Assembly (NCBI GenBank): GCA_964275345.1
Contig: CAXYBK010000003.1
Span: 62,001 to 126,000, forward strand
Reading direction: 5' to 3'
DNA length: 64,000 nt
Origin: MED-G78 sp964275345
GTDB taxonomy: Bacteria; Pseudomonadota; Gammaproteobacteria; Magnimaribacterales; D2472
Numbering within the stretch: the stretch's first letter is position 1; each line of letters opens with the position of its first letter. Shown piece after piece: positions 6,276-14,448 of this stretch. The translations under genes were made by a program, and so were the position numbers. The notes below the pieces were generated by a model. The model was not told the origin of the DNA. It worked only from the letters and a program-made list of their open reading frames with translations, and searched no databases.

Positions 6276-8435
6276 CTAGAAGTTGTAAGTAAAGCCTACT
6301 TTGAAAGATCTAGGTTTCTGAGATCTAGCACCATTTTTGGGCGCTCTTGAAACTATATCTTCTCCATCAGATAAGTTTTCAATCACAGTGTAAACAGAAA
6401 CATTATCATTAACTTTTTGTCTAAGACTTAAGTCAACAAAAGTATATGATTCTATGTTCTCAAACGCACCACATTGTGCACTAGAACAAGTGCTTCCATA
6501 CTTAACTAGTCTTACATCTCCACTCATTCCAGCATCTGTTACAAAACCAGCAACTAAAGCTAATTGTGAATCAGGAAGGTAAGGAACGTCGTCGCCTGCG
6601 GCAACTGTTCCAAAGTAATCTGAATCAAAACTTGATTGGAATTCAGACGAAGTTGTTGCCCATGTGAAGGCTAAAGGATATGAAATATTATCACCTTCAA
6701 CAACTGTAGAAGCTACAACCTCAAGACCTGATACATCGACCTCTCCGCCACTAAAAGTTTCACCAGCTTCACAGTCTCCGCCACTAGAATTTTTACATTC
6801 TCCGACTAGATTTGCATAATCACTAGCAAAATACATTACTTCTAAAGCTGTAACATCTTTGTTATATCTAAAGCCCAGCTCCATATTGTCAGCTTGCTCT
6901 GCATCTCCACCAAATACTGGTGACATACCTTGATGGAAACCTGCAACTAATTTTAGGTTTTCATTCATGTCATATGTAGCACCAAGTCCAGTAGTTGAAT
7001 AGTCGCCAGAAGAATTTTTAGGATAGCTTGAATTTGGCATTGTTCTTGTTGGAACTCCATCGTCCCATCTCATTTCAACTTTATCAAATTCTTCAGATCT
7101 ATGTCCAACAGTGACTGCTAATGCACCCATAGTGATGGTATCTTGAACAAACCATGAAGTTGCTGTTGTTGTTCTCAGTCTATTATTACTTCCTGTAAAA
7201 CCAGTTGAACAAGAAACTAAAGCGGAAAGACTTCCATCTGCTGCTTGATCAGTACACTCATAGCTTTGAAGTCTACTTTCAGAATCTTCCATATCTCTAT
7301 AACCAAAAGTTACAGCATGATTACCAATTTCTTTTGAAAGATTAAGTTGTATACCTTCGTTTGTATAAAATCTATTGTTATGCTTTAACTTAACAGTCAC
7401 AGCTAATTCGCCATCAAGAATAGCTTGTGCATTTGCATCCCCACCATTTGCAGCTGCAATAACTTCATCAATACCATCTTCTACACCATGCGCTTTAGTA
7501 TTGTTAGCTTTATCAACTTTGAACCAGTCTCTGTGGTAGTCATTGCTCCACATAGTGGCTGTTAGAGTAAATGCTTCAAAATCACCAACATAAGCAAAAG
7601 AAGTTTGCTCGCCGTCGTTATTCATAACATCATAAGCACTCATTCCGTATCTTTTTCTTGGGTTGTCATCAAAACTTGCTTGGGTTAAACCAACGTAGGT
7701 TTGATTAGACATTTCATCTATATCAAGCATTTTAAAAGTAAGTTGATGAACGCCTGAGGTATATCTTAATTTCGCAAGAAAGTCAGATTTATCAAAACCA
7801 GTATCACCACCAACATTCATAATAGAATCAAATCCATCAACTGAATTCTCATGAATTTCTACTAAGCCTGAAAGGGCTCCATTATTAACTCCATAAGTAG
7901 CATGAGTTCTTGATAGTCCGTCGCTTCCTAGCTCTTGAGTAACAAAACCACCATTAACTTCAGGAATAGGAGTACTAATCATGTTAATGGCTCCACCAAT
8001 TGTAGATGGTCCTTGAGTAATTGCTGCTGGTCCTTTTAGAACCTCAACAGCGTGAATTCTTCCAGTAGTTGGGAAGTAATATGCTGATGCAGATGTATAT
8101 GGAGCTGGAGCAATAAGCACTCCGTCTTCCATTAGGGTAACTTTACCAGATCTATCAGGAGCAGTACCTCTAATGGATATATTTGGTCTAAGACCGTATC
8201 CATCTTCAGTTCTTACGTATACTCCAGGTACAGCTGATAAGATTTTATGTATATCAGTGTCAACCATTTTAGCTAGATCTTCATTAGATAGAACTGTTGC
8301 AGAACCTGCGACATCTTCCTGAGACCCTACTATAGTAACGGTTTCAACTGTATTCATTTCCATTTCAGCATAAGCGCTTAAGCTAAATAATGCTAAGAAA
8401 GCAAATGAATTTAAGACTTTAATATTAATACTCAT
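6276..8435 (-). CDS. TonB-dependent receptor, FecA-like (ferric siderophore/citrate type)
   Basis: 719-residue outer-membrane receptor. A signal peptide ends near SAYA; the plug domain (about 35-150) contains RTEDGYGLRPNISIRGT and LMEDGVLIAPAPYTSA, typical of the FecA branch; the beta-barrel ends in the terminal Phe (FKVGFTYNF). I start at ATG 8435 rather than the upstream GTG at 8444 because GGAG lies eight bases before the ATG. The promoter carries a perfect Fur box, so expression should rise under iron limitation. DoxX lies upstream on the same strand. The ligand cannot be read from sequence; ferric citrate or a carboxylate siderophore is the nearest guess, and heme is less likely. Confidence 0.92.
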   Translation of the reverse strand: MSINIKVLNSFAFLALFSLSAYAEMEMNTVETVTIVGSQEDVAGSATVLSNEDLAKMVDTDIHKILSAVPGVYVRTEDGYGLRPNISIRGTAPDRSGKVTLMEDGVLIAPAPYTSASAYYFPTTGRIHAVEVLKGPAAITQGPSTIGGAINMISTPIPEVNGGFVTQELGSDGLSRTHATYGVNNGALSGLVEIHENSVDGFDSIMNVGGDTGFDKSDFLAKLRYTSGVHQLTFKMLDIDEMSNQTYVGLTQASFDDNPRKRYGMSAYDVMNNDGEQTSFAYVGDFEAFTLTATMWSNDYHRDWFKVDKANNTKAHGVEDGIDEVIAAANGGDANAQAILDGELAVTVKLKHNNRFYTNEGIQLNLSKEIGNHAVTFGYRDMEDSESRLQSYECTDQAADGSLSALVSCSTGFTGSNNRLRTTTATSWFVQDTITMGALAVTVGHRSEEFDKVEMRWDDGVPTRTMPNSSYPKNSSGDYSTTGLGATYDMNENLKLVAGFHQGMSPVFGGDAEQADNMELGFRYNKDVTALEVMYFASDYANLVGECKNSSGGDCEAGETFSGGEVDVSGLEVVASTVVEGDNISYPLAFTWATTSSEFQSSFDSDYFGTVAAGDDVPYLPDSQLALVAGFVTDAGMSGDVRLVKYGSTCSSAQCGAFENIESYTFVDLSLRQKVNDNVSVYTVIENLSDGEDIVSRAPKNGARSQKPRSFKVGFTYNF

Positions 8436-8471
8436 AAATAACACTCCATGTATGTTCGGTTAGATTTGTGA

Positions 8472-8500
8472 ATGATAATGATTATCATTTAGATTTACAA
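8472..8500 (-). promoter_or_regulatory. Fur-controlled promoter of the FecA-like receptor
   Basis: TGATAATGATTATCA (8473-8487) is a perfect 7-1-7 Fur box. On the minus strand TTGTAA (8495-8500), a 17-base spacer and TATCAT (8472-8477) form a promoter, so Fur would cover the -10 and spacer. The site is 37 bases before the receptor start. Confidence 0.85.
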
Positions 8501-8568
8501 GTATTTATATGTATTTATTTACAGGATATAAATATATCGAATATATAAAGAATATATGTCTAGAGTGT

Positions 8569-8997
8569 TTAAGCTTTGGAGTTGCCTCTGATCGCAAAGT
8601 ATAAACCTAAGGTAAATAAGAATATTTGCTCAGATTTAAAGAGTCTAGGAGTTATGAACCATTCTGGATGCCCTAAATAAAAAGCACCAATCATAATTAC
8701 AACAACTGCCCCGCCGGAAAGCCTTGTAATTAAATTACCTAGATTATTCGCAAAGAAACCACCTACAATAATTCCTATACCAGCTGACATCTCACCAATT
8801 GATACAGCAGAAGCTACAACATCAGGTGCAGGCATTCCTCCACTTTCAAACCACTTAACAAGATTTTGTGGAGGTAAAGGTAATTTGCCATAACCATGAA
8901 GAAAGAAACTAATTCCTAGAGAAAGTCTCAATAACCAAGGCGTTATTCCAAGAAAAGGTTTTGCTATTGCGTCTAAAGATTTATTTAAGCTATTCAT
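8569..8997 (-). CDS. DoxX family membrane protein
   Basis: 142-residue inner-membrane protein with four predicted helices. The first carries the DoxX signature RLSLGISFFLHGYGKL (about residues 24-39), and GEMSAGIGIIVGGF follows. DoxX-type proteins are linked to redox and thiol stress and to quinone-coupled reactions, but many have no assigned function. It lies upstream of the Fur-controlled receptor, on the same strand but with its own 124-base gap, so co-transcription is not evident. Family assignment is good; role is unknown. Confidence 0.85.
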   Translation of the reverse strand: MNSLNKSLDAIAKPFLGITPWLLRLSLGISFFLHGYGKLPLPPQNLVKWFESGGMPAPDVVASAVSIGEMSAGIGIIVGGFFANNLGNLITRLSGGAVVVIMIGAFYLGHPEWFITPRLFKSEQIFLFTLGLYFAIRGNSKA

Positions 8998-9038
8998 ATG
9001 TTTAGTTTATTTAAAAATACCAAATGAGGCAATTTCTT

Positions 9039-10343
9039 TTATTGAATAAAAGGATCGCTATCATCTATTAAAGTAAAGCCTTCAATATCAGTAAATCTAG
9101 TTAATTCATCATTTCCTATATTAATAAGGGCATACATTGATCCTGTTTCAGTTATTCGTTCTTCTAAAATACAACCCATGCTATAAAGTTTAGATCTAAT
9201 ATTGCCTAAACTTGCATCCAAAGAGATCCATCCTCTATAGATGCCCTCAAATAATGTATTACTTATAGATTCTCTTAATTCCTCTAATCCTTTGTTCTTT
9301 TCAGCAGAAATCCATATTTGTCTTCCCTCAATATCAGATCTAGATTCAAAATCTTTGTAACCCTTTAGATCGCTTTTATTATTTATTCTAATTTGTGGAA
9401 TTTTAGCAATGCCTAGCTCTTCTAATAAAATATCTACTTGAGAAACCTTAAATCTATAATCAGGATCTGAAATATCAACTACATGAAGTAATAAGTCTGC
9501 AGATTTAAGCTCGTCTAAGGTTCCTTTAAAAGACTCAATAAGTTGGGTTGGAAGATCTGAAATGAATCCTACTGTATCTGAAAATAATATAGAGCTGAGC
9601 TCTGGATCAATATTTTTTCTTGTTACAGAATCCAGTGTTGCAAATAGCTTATCTGCAGCATATTGCTCATTATCTGTAAGTCTGTTAAATAATGTTGTTT
9701 TACCTGCATTGGTGTAGCCAACCAAAGCAACCAGCTTATTGCGACTCTTCATTCTTGAGTACTGATTAATCTTCTTTTGTTTATGACTTTTATCTAATCT
9801 AGCTTTAATAGTTTTGATTCTATTATTTATTAATCTTTTATCAGTTTCTAGCTGAGTTTCTCCTGGCCCGCGAAGTCCAATGCCGCCCTTTTGTCTTTCT
9901 AAATGAGTCCAAGCCCTAATCAATCTAGTTGATAGATGAGTTAGCTGAGCTAATTCAACTTGTAGTTTACCTATATGAGTTGATGCTCTTGATGCAAAAA
10001 TATCTAAAATAAGTCCAGTCCTATCAACTACTCTGACATTAAATGCATTCTCAAGATTTCTTTCTTGTGAAGGAGAAAGTGTATGGTTAAAAATTACTAT
10101 TTCGGCGCAAGTTTCCTCAACAGATCTTTTAATTTCTTCTATTTTGCCTTTTTTTAAGAAATGACTAGCTAATGGCGCATCTTGCTTTCCTGAGATTTCA
10201 TCTAATATCTCAACACCGGAGGATCTCGATAAGTCTTTGAATTCGGCGAATGCATTAATGGCTGACTGATCCTTCTGTAAAGAAGTGACTTCCATTTGCA
10301 CGATAATTGCTTTTTGTGGAGTGGATACTGGAACTTCAATCAT
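9039..10343 (-). CDS. hflX: Ribosome-associated GTPase HflX
   Basis: 434-residue GTPase that binds the 50S subunit and splits stalled ribosomes under stress. The N-terminal HflX domain contains HFLKKGKIEEI and LSPSQERNLE; the linker has GLRGPGETQLETDKR; the G domain shows G1 GYTNAGKT (about residue 205), G3 DTVGFI and G4 NKSD. Length is typical. In many gammaproteobacteria hflX follows hfq; here hfq is absent and hflX is divergent from a small basic ORF. Confidence 0.96.
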   Translation of the reverse strand: MIEVPVSTPQKAIIVQMEVTSLQKDQSAINAFAEFKDLSRSSGVEILDEISGKQDAPLASHFLKKGKIEEIKRSVEETCAEIVIFNHTLSPSQERNLENAFNVRVVDRTGLILDIFASRASTHIGKLQVELAQLTHLSTRLIRAWTHLERQKGGIGLRGPGETQLETDKRLINNRIKTIKARLDKSHKQKKINQYSRMKSRNKLVALVGYTNAGKTTLFNRLTDNEQYAADKLFATLDSVTRKNIDPELSSILFSDTVGFISDLPTQLIESFKGTLDELKSADLLLHVVDISDPDYRFKVSQVDILLEELGIAKIPQIRINNKSDLKGYKDFESRSDIEGRQIWISAEKNKGLEELRESISNTLFEGIYRGWISLDASLGNIRSKLYSMGCILEERITETGSMYALINIGNDELTRFTDIEGFTLIDDSDPFIQ

Positions 10344-10398
10344 ATATTGATTCCATTGTAGAACCTTTATTGAATTTTTTGCTATTATATTTAGGTAG

Positions 10399-10415
10399 GC
10401 ATTAATTATTAATGC
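10399..10415. promoter_or_regulatory. Perfect inverted repeat before a small basic ORF
   Basis: GCATTAA-TTA-TTAATGC has 7-base perfect arms around a 3-base centre. It lies in the divergent region between hflX and the small ORF, just before an AGGGAG (10418-10423). It could be an operator or an RNA hairpin that controls access to the ribosome binding site. Confidence 0.4.
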
Positions 10416-10561
10416 TTAGGGAGTTATTAATTAATAAAGCAGAACGTTTAGCAAACTCAGAACAAGCTAGCAAAAAGCGAAGATCAATTAAAAAAATTGT
10501 TTCAGAACAGAAACAGAATCTATATAGAAAAGTAAGAAAAGCAAAAAAGAAAAGAATCTAA
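10412..10561 (+). CDS. Small Lys/Arg-rich protein
   Basis: Short ORF of 49 codons if started at ATG 10412. The only good Shine-Dalgarno (AGGGAG, 10418-10423) lies inside it and points to ATT 10430 as start, which would give 43 residues. The protein is strikingly basic (KKRRSIKKIV in the middle, RKVRKAKKKRI at the end) and lacks Cys or hydrophobic helices, so it may bind nucleic acid or the ribosome. It is divergent from hflX and convergent with the steroid-reductase-like gene. I recognise no family. The highly biased composition and complete stop-to-SD structure favour a real gene, but it is unproven. Confidence 0.5.
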   Translation: MLRELLINKAERLANSEQASKKRRSIKKIVSEQKQNLYRKVRKAKKKRI

Positions 10562-10596
10562 TCTTAAGGTTTTTTGTTACTTACTTTTAGCTGGCT

Positions 10597-11346
10597 TTAA
10601 ATGATCCAAGGCAAGATTGCCTTTCTGGATTCAGGATACTCTTTAAACTCTTTTTTATACCATTTGTGATTAGCAATAGCCCTTGGAAACAGGTTGGCAA
10701 AAGTCCATAAGAAAAATATAAATCCTGATAGGCTGAAGGTAAGAATGGCCCAACCCATCCACTCTAATAACTCACCAAAATAATTAGGCGATGAAAGTCG
10801 CTTAAATAAAAAGCTATTTGCAATATGGTAACCAGGGCCTTTTTCTTTTCTTAGATTAATCAAAATATAATCTGAGCGTATATTTATATAAAGCCCAGAA
10901 ATAAAAATACATATTCCAATAATAAATGCTGGGGAACTTAACCAATCCAAAGAATAGCTAGCAAAGTAAAAAATCCAATAACCTTGAATTGAAACATTAA
11001 TAATATTAAAAAAGAAAGCTGATAAAGCAATGGTGAGAGGCATCTCTTTACCTGACATATTTACTCTATAAGGCCAAATAAAGGTTCTATGCACGTAATG
11101 AGTGAGCCAAAGAGCTAAAAAGATACCTTGAACTAGATTTAATGATTCCCAGGTGCCTGCAGCCAATATAAGCATTAAAACTACACATGGTGATTCCATA
11201 AAGACCCACCCAAATCTTGCTGATACATTGGGTCCCCAGCCTTCTTTAAGATGTCTGCCATATGGAGCTACTACATAAAAAAGAGAAAAGAATATAACTA
11301 CAGCGATGGCAATCCAGGTTATTGAAAAAATATTAAATGAACTCAT
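10597..11346 (-). CDS. Steroid 5-alpha-reductase-type membrane oxidoreductase
   Basis: 249-residue polytopic membrane protein with about six helices. The C-terminal half has the 3-oxo-5-alpha-steroid 4-dehydrogenase pattern: LTHYVHRTFIWPYR (about 80-93), SGLYINIRSDYILINLRK, LSSPNYFGELLEWMGWA and FPRAIANHKWYKKEFKEYPESRKA. The family reduces a conjugated C=C bond of a steroid or polyprenol/enoyl substrate with NADPH. Such genes are common in eukaryotes and patchy in bacteria. It follows a small membrane protein gene by 5 bases, forming a two-gene operon. Substrate in this organism is unknown; a sterol or isoprenoid lipid is likely. Confidence 0.85.
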   Translation of the reverse strand: MSSFNIFSITWIAIAVVIFFSLFYVVAPYGRHLKEGWGPNVSARFGWVFMESPCVVLMLILAAGTWESLNLVQGIFLALWLTHYVHRTFIWPYRVNMSGKEMPLTIALSAFFFNIINVSIQGYWIFYFASYSLDWLSSPAFIIGICIFISGLYINIRSDYILINLRKEKGPGYHIANSFLFKRLSSPNYFGELLEWMGWAILTFSLSGFIFFLWTFANLFPRAIANHKWYKKEFKEYPESRKAILPWII

Positions 11347-11351
11347 TAAGT

Positions 11352-11741
11352 CTATATTCCTCCAGTAAGAGAAGATGAGTAAATAACAATAAACCCAATT
11401 ATAGCTAAGGTTGGTATTGATATAAGATCAAGAATGTTATCTTGTGATGTCATAGCTTTAATTTCTTCAAGCGAAGAGTAAAACTCTTTTGGATTAAATA
11501 ATAAAGTGTAGGCTCCATATGCATGGCCCAGCATTACAATTCCTATAATCCAATTAAGTGGCGAGCTATTTAATAATACAAAACCATTAATAAAAACGAA
11601 GAAAAGCTCAGATTGAAGATATGTATTTTTATTCTTAGGTAACGCAATCCAATTTGAAAAACTGTAATTAAAAGTTAAGAGGAGGAGTTGCAGAATAGCT
11701 AGAGAGAAATAGATATAGCCTAAAATTATAGTCACGTGCAA
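11352..11741 (-). CDS. Small membrane protein paired with the 5-alpha-reductase-like gene
   Basis: 129 residues with four predicted transmembrane helices (near 4-24, 44-60, 64-82 and 103-124), and a short soluble stretch (about 86-102) between helices 3 and 4. I recognise no family. It lies 5 bases upstream of the reductase-like gene on the same strand, so a role as membrane partner or in the same lipid pathway is plausible but inferred. Start ATG 11741 follows the opposite-strand saccharopine-dehydrogenase-like gene with a 60-base divergent gap. Confidence 0.65.
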   Translation of the reverse strand: MHVTIILGYIYFSLAILQLLLLTFNYSFSNWIALPKNKNTYLQSELFFVFINGFVLLNSSPLNWIIGIVMLGHAYGAYTLLFNPKEFYSSLEEIKAMTSQDNILDLISIPTLAIIGFIVIYSSSLTGGI

Positions 11742-11801
11742 AATTTTACATCTTTGTCGGTATATTATCTAATGGTTAGGTAAATAGATTGGAGACAATA
11801 T

Positions 11802-12962
11802 ATGAAAGTTTTATGTTTAGGTGGTAGCGGCGGTATGGGAAGATTTGCTACTAAAGCTATTGTTGATTTTAAAGAATTAGAAGCTATTACAGTTGCAGAT
11901 CTAAATAAAGATGCTGCAGAAGAATTTGCAAACTCTTTTGATGCAAAGGTTCAAGGAATTGGTCTTGATGTAACAGATAATAAAAAATTAGCAGAGGCTC
12001 TTAAAGAGCATGATGTGGTTCTTAACACTACAGGTCCATTTTTTATGTTTGGAGTCCCTATTTTAAAAGCTGCTATTGAAAATAATTGCCATTACCTAGA
12101 CATATGTGATGACTGGGAACCAACCGAAGAAATGCTTCAACTTGATTCACAAGCAAAAGATGCAGAAATTACTGCAATTATTGGCTTAGGTGCAAGCCCT
12201 GGAATTACTAATTTGATGGGTTTAGTTGCTATGGAAGAATTAGATTCAGTAGATACTGTTATAACGGGATGGGATTTAAGTAGCGTAAATCCTGCAGAAG
12301 AATCATCTCAAATAGGTACTAATGCTGCGATGTTACATGGCATTCAACAAATGACTGGTGCGGTAAAAATTTTTGAGGATGGACAGCTTAGTATGGTTCA
12401 ATCGCTTAAGAAGCTTAAAATTAAATACCCAGGTAAAGGTATTTATCCAGCAAATATTTTTGGTCATCCAGAGGCAATATCATTTCCTCATCATTTTCCA
12501 GAAATAAAAAACGCAATGAATGTTGCTCATGGGAGTAAAGCTTTAGATATTTACATTATAAAATTTTTTTTATGGCTTACAGAAAAAAATATTATTTCAC
12601 ATGATAAAGCTGCAAATTTTTTTCATTGGTTAGAAACTAAATCAAGTAGACCTAGTTTTAGAGATGAGAGAACAGGCTTGCCAGCGATTTATGGTCTTGC
12701 TTATGGAATGAAAAATGGGAACATTGCTTCAGTTGGAGTAACTTTTGGTAAAAATGACTTAGCAAAAGAAACTAGCATGGGAGAAGCAACAGGCCATCCT
12801 TTAGCACTAGGATTAAAACTTTTTCTTCAAGGAAAAATTTATAAATCTGGGGTCTTTGCTCCTGAAGGCGGAGCAATAAATGCTGAAGACTTTTTTAGTG
12901 CATATAAAGAACTAGGAGAGCTAAATGAGGGTTTAGATATATCTAGATCCTGGGAGGCATAG
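11802..12962 (+). CDS. Saccharopine dehydrogenase-like NAD(P)-binding protein
   Basis: 386 residues. The N-terminal Rossmann fold begins MKVLCLGGSGGMGRFATKAI and continues with VLNTTGPFFMFGVPILKAAI, typical of the saccharopine dehydrogenase NADP-binding family; GLGASPGITNLMG follows, as in proteins that bind a carboxylate or acyl substrate. It should be a soluble NAD(P)H oxidoreductase. Lysine breakdown and saccharopine reductase partners are not in the window, so the substrate is unknown. The stop codon lies 2 bases before the shikimate kinase start, suggesting an operon. GGAGA lies about eight bases before the ATG. Confidence 0.82.
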   Translation: MKVLCLGGSGGMGRFATKAIVDFKELEAITVADLNKDAAEEFANSFDAKVQGIGLDVTDNKKLAEALKEHDVVLNTTGPFFMFGVPILKAAIENNCHYLDICDDWEPTEEMLQLDSQAKDAEITAIIGLGASPGITNLMGLVAMEELDSVDTVITGWDLSSVNPAEESSQIGTNAAMLHGIQQMTGAVKIFEDGQLSMVQSLKKLKIKYPGKGIYPANIFGHPEAISFPHHFPEIKNAMNVAHGSKALDIYIIKFFLWLTEKNIISHDKAANFFHWLETKSSRPSFRDERTGLPAIYGLAYGMKNGNIASVGVTFGKNDLAKETSMGEATGHPLALGLKLFLQGKIYKSGVFAPEGGAINAEDFFSAYKELGELNEGLDISRSWEA

Positions 12963-12964
12963 TT

Positions 12965-13474
12965 TTGGATAAAAAGAAAATAAATATCTCACTAATAGGT
13001 ATGCCTGGAGCAGGTAAAACAACCATAGCTAAATTACTTGCTGCCCAGCTAAGCCTTGAATTTATTGACAGCGATCATTTAATAGAAAAAATAAATAATC
13101 AATCTATCCAAGATATCTTAGATTCTGAGGGACACGCAGAACTTCGATTAAAAGAAGAAGAAGTTATCTTGAGCTGTTCTCTTAATAATACAATTTTAGC
13201 AACTGGAGGTAGTGCGGTTTATAGCGACAAAGCTATGAGTTATTTAAATAATCATTCTATGGTTATTTATCTAGATATACCTATAAGTTCAGTCATGCAA
13301 AGAGTTGGCGATTACTCAAATAGAGGTTTTGCAGAACCCAGTGGAAAGTCTCCAGAGGATGTTTTTAATCAGAGGACGGTCCTATATAAAAAATGGTGTC
13401 ATCTAACAATAGATGGAACCTTTGATGTAGATACTGTTGCTGAAAATATTATTAAAGCTGTTTTAGATAATTAA
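12965..13474 (+). CDS. Shikimate kinase
   Basis: 169-residue kinase of the shikimate kinase fold, phosphorylating shikimate at position 3 in aromatic amino acid synthesis. The Walker A motif GMPGAGKTT is at residues 12-20, the shikimate-binding Asp lies in FIDSDHLIE, and ATGGSAVY is the Gly-rich substrate loop. TTG 12965 is chosen because GGGAGG lies about seven bases upstream. The gene ends in a 4-base overlap with the convergent YeiH-type gene. Since the context is not aroKB, it may be a second shikimate-kinase-like enzyme; the symbol aroK is withheld. Confidence 0.82.
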   Translation: MDKKKINISLIGMPGAGKTTIAKLLAAQLSLEFIDSDHLIEKINNQSIQDILDSEGHAELRLKEEEVILSCSLNNTILATGGSAVYSDKAMSYLNNHSMVIYLDIPISSVMQRVGDYSNRGFAEPSGKSPEDVFNQRTVLYKKWCHLTIDGTFDVDTVAENIIKAVLDN

Positions 13475-14385
13475 ATAATAGCCTGTATCAGCAAATATGA
13501 TGATGGGATCACAATAATCCACAAAATTAATACTAATTGAAGCGGTTTTACTGAAATATTACTGAGAACCTTTTTATCAATTTGTGATCCTATACAAAAT
13601 AAACCAAGCAATAAGAAGGATTGGCTAATGAGTTTTATAAAATTCAAAGTTTCAGAGTTAAGGTCAATAAATGAACCAATTGCGATTGCTATAATAAAAA
13701 ATAGAACAAAAAAAGGCAGTTGAAACTTGGTTGATGACTTATCTTGATATTTATAAGATAAAAGTAAAATAAGTGGAATAAGCCATAATGTTCTTCCTAG
13801 TTTTAAAGTGGCTGCGGTCTCAACTGCTTCTTCGCCATAAACCATGGCAGCTCCAATCACAGAGCTTGTGTCATGAATAGCCATAGCTGCCCATGCTCCA
13901 AACTGATCTTGAGAGAGACCTAAATATAGGCCAATAATAGGAAAAATAATTATAGCTAAGGCATTTAATAAAAATATTAGTGTAATAGCTGTTAATAAAT
14001 CTTTTGGTCTAGCTTTTATAATTGGAGCAATTGCTACCATAGCAGTTCCTCCACAAATAGCAGCTCCTGAAGCAATAAGTAGAGTCAATTTCTTATCAAG
14101 ACCTATAAGCTTACCGATATAAATTCCAAGAAAAAAAGTAATTATTACTAGTAAGGATATAGAGGGCAAGTAAGAACTAGTTACTGAAAAAGCTTTGGTT
14201 AGAGATATTGATAATCCTAAGATAACTATGCCTGTTTGCAATAATCTTGGTCCTGCTGACTTGGTAATAAAATTATCCGGAAGATTTAATATTAAAGAGT
14301 AAATAATTCCAGTAAAAATTGATGCAACTGCGGAGCCTAACCAAATAGCAAAGACTGCCAATAGTATGCCTATAGATAATTTCAT
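13471..14385 (-). CDS. YeiH/UPF0324 family integral membrane protein
   Basis: 304 residues with about nine hydrophobic helices. The family signatures are present: GPRLLQTGIVILGLSISL (about 45-62), GAAICGGTAMVAIAPIIKA (about 106-124) and AIHDTSSVIGAAMVYGEEA. UPF0324 proteins are putative anion or sulfur-compound exporters, but their substrates are poorly defined. It stands as a single leftward gene between the shikimate kinase (4-base convergent overlap) and the terminator of the upstream receptor gene. Confidence 0.88.
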   Translation of the reverse strand: MKLSIGILLAVFAIWLGSAVASIFTGIIYSLILNLPDNFITKSAGPRLLQTGIVILGLSISLTKAFSVTSSYLPSISLLVIITFFLGIYIGKLIGLDKKLTLLIASGAAICGGTAMVAIAPIIKARPKDLLTAITLIFLLNALAIIIFPIIGLYLGLSQDQFGAWAAMAIHDTSSVIGAAMVYGEEAVETAATLKLGRTLWLIPLILLLSYKYQDKSSTKFQLPFFVLFFIIAIAIGSFIDLNSETLNFIKLISQSFLLLGLFCIGSQIDKKVLSNISVKPLQLVLILWIIVIPSSYLLIQAII

Positions 14386-14401
14386 TTTTTAATTCTACCC
14401 T

Positions 14402-14432
14402 AAAAAAAAGCCCCGCAAGAGCGAGGCTTTTT
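14402..14432 (-). terminator. Rho-independent terminator of the second TonB receptor gene
   Basis: Stem AAAAAGCCCCGC (14405-14416) with GCGAGGCTTTTT (14421-14432), loop AAGA. One position is C-A on the plus transcript but a G-U wobble on the minus transcript, and the minus strand runs into eight T. This fits the leftward receptor gene that ends 17 bases upstream. Confidence 0.92.
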
Positions 14433-14448
14433 AAATATTTACTTAATA

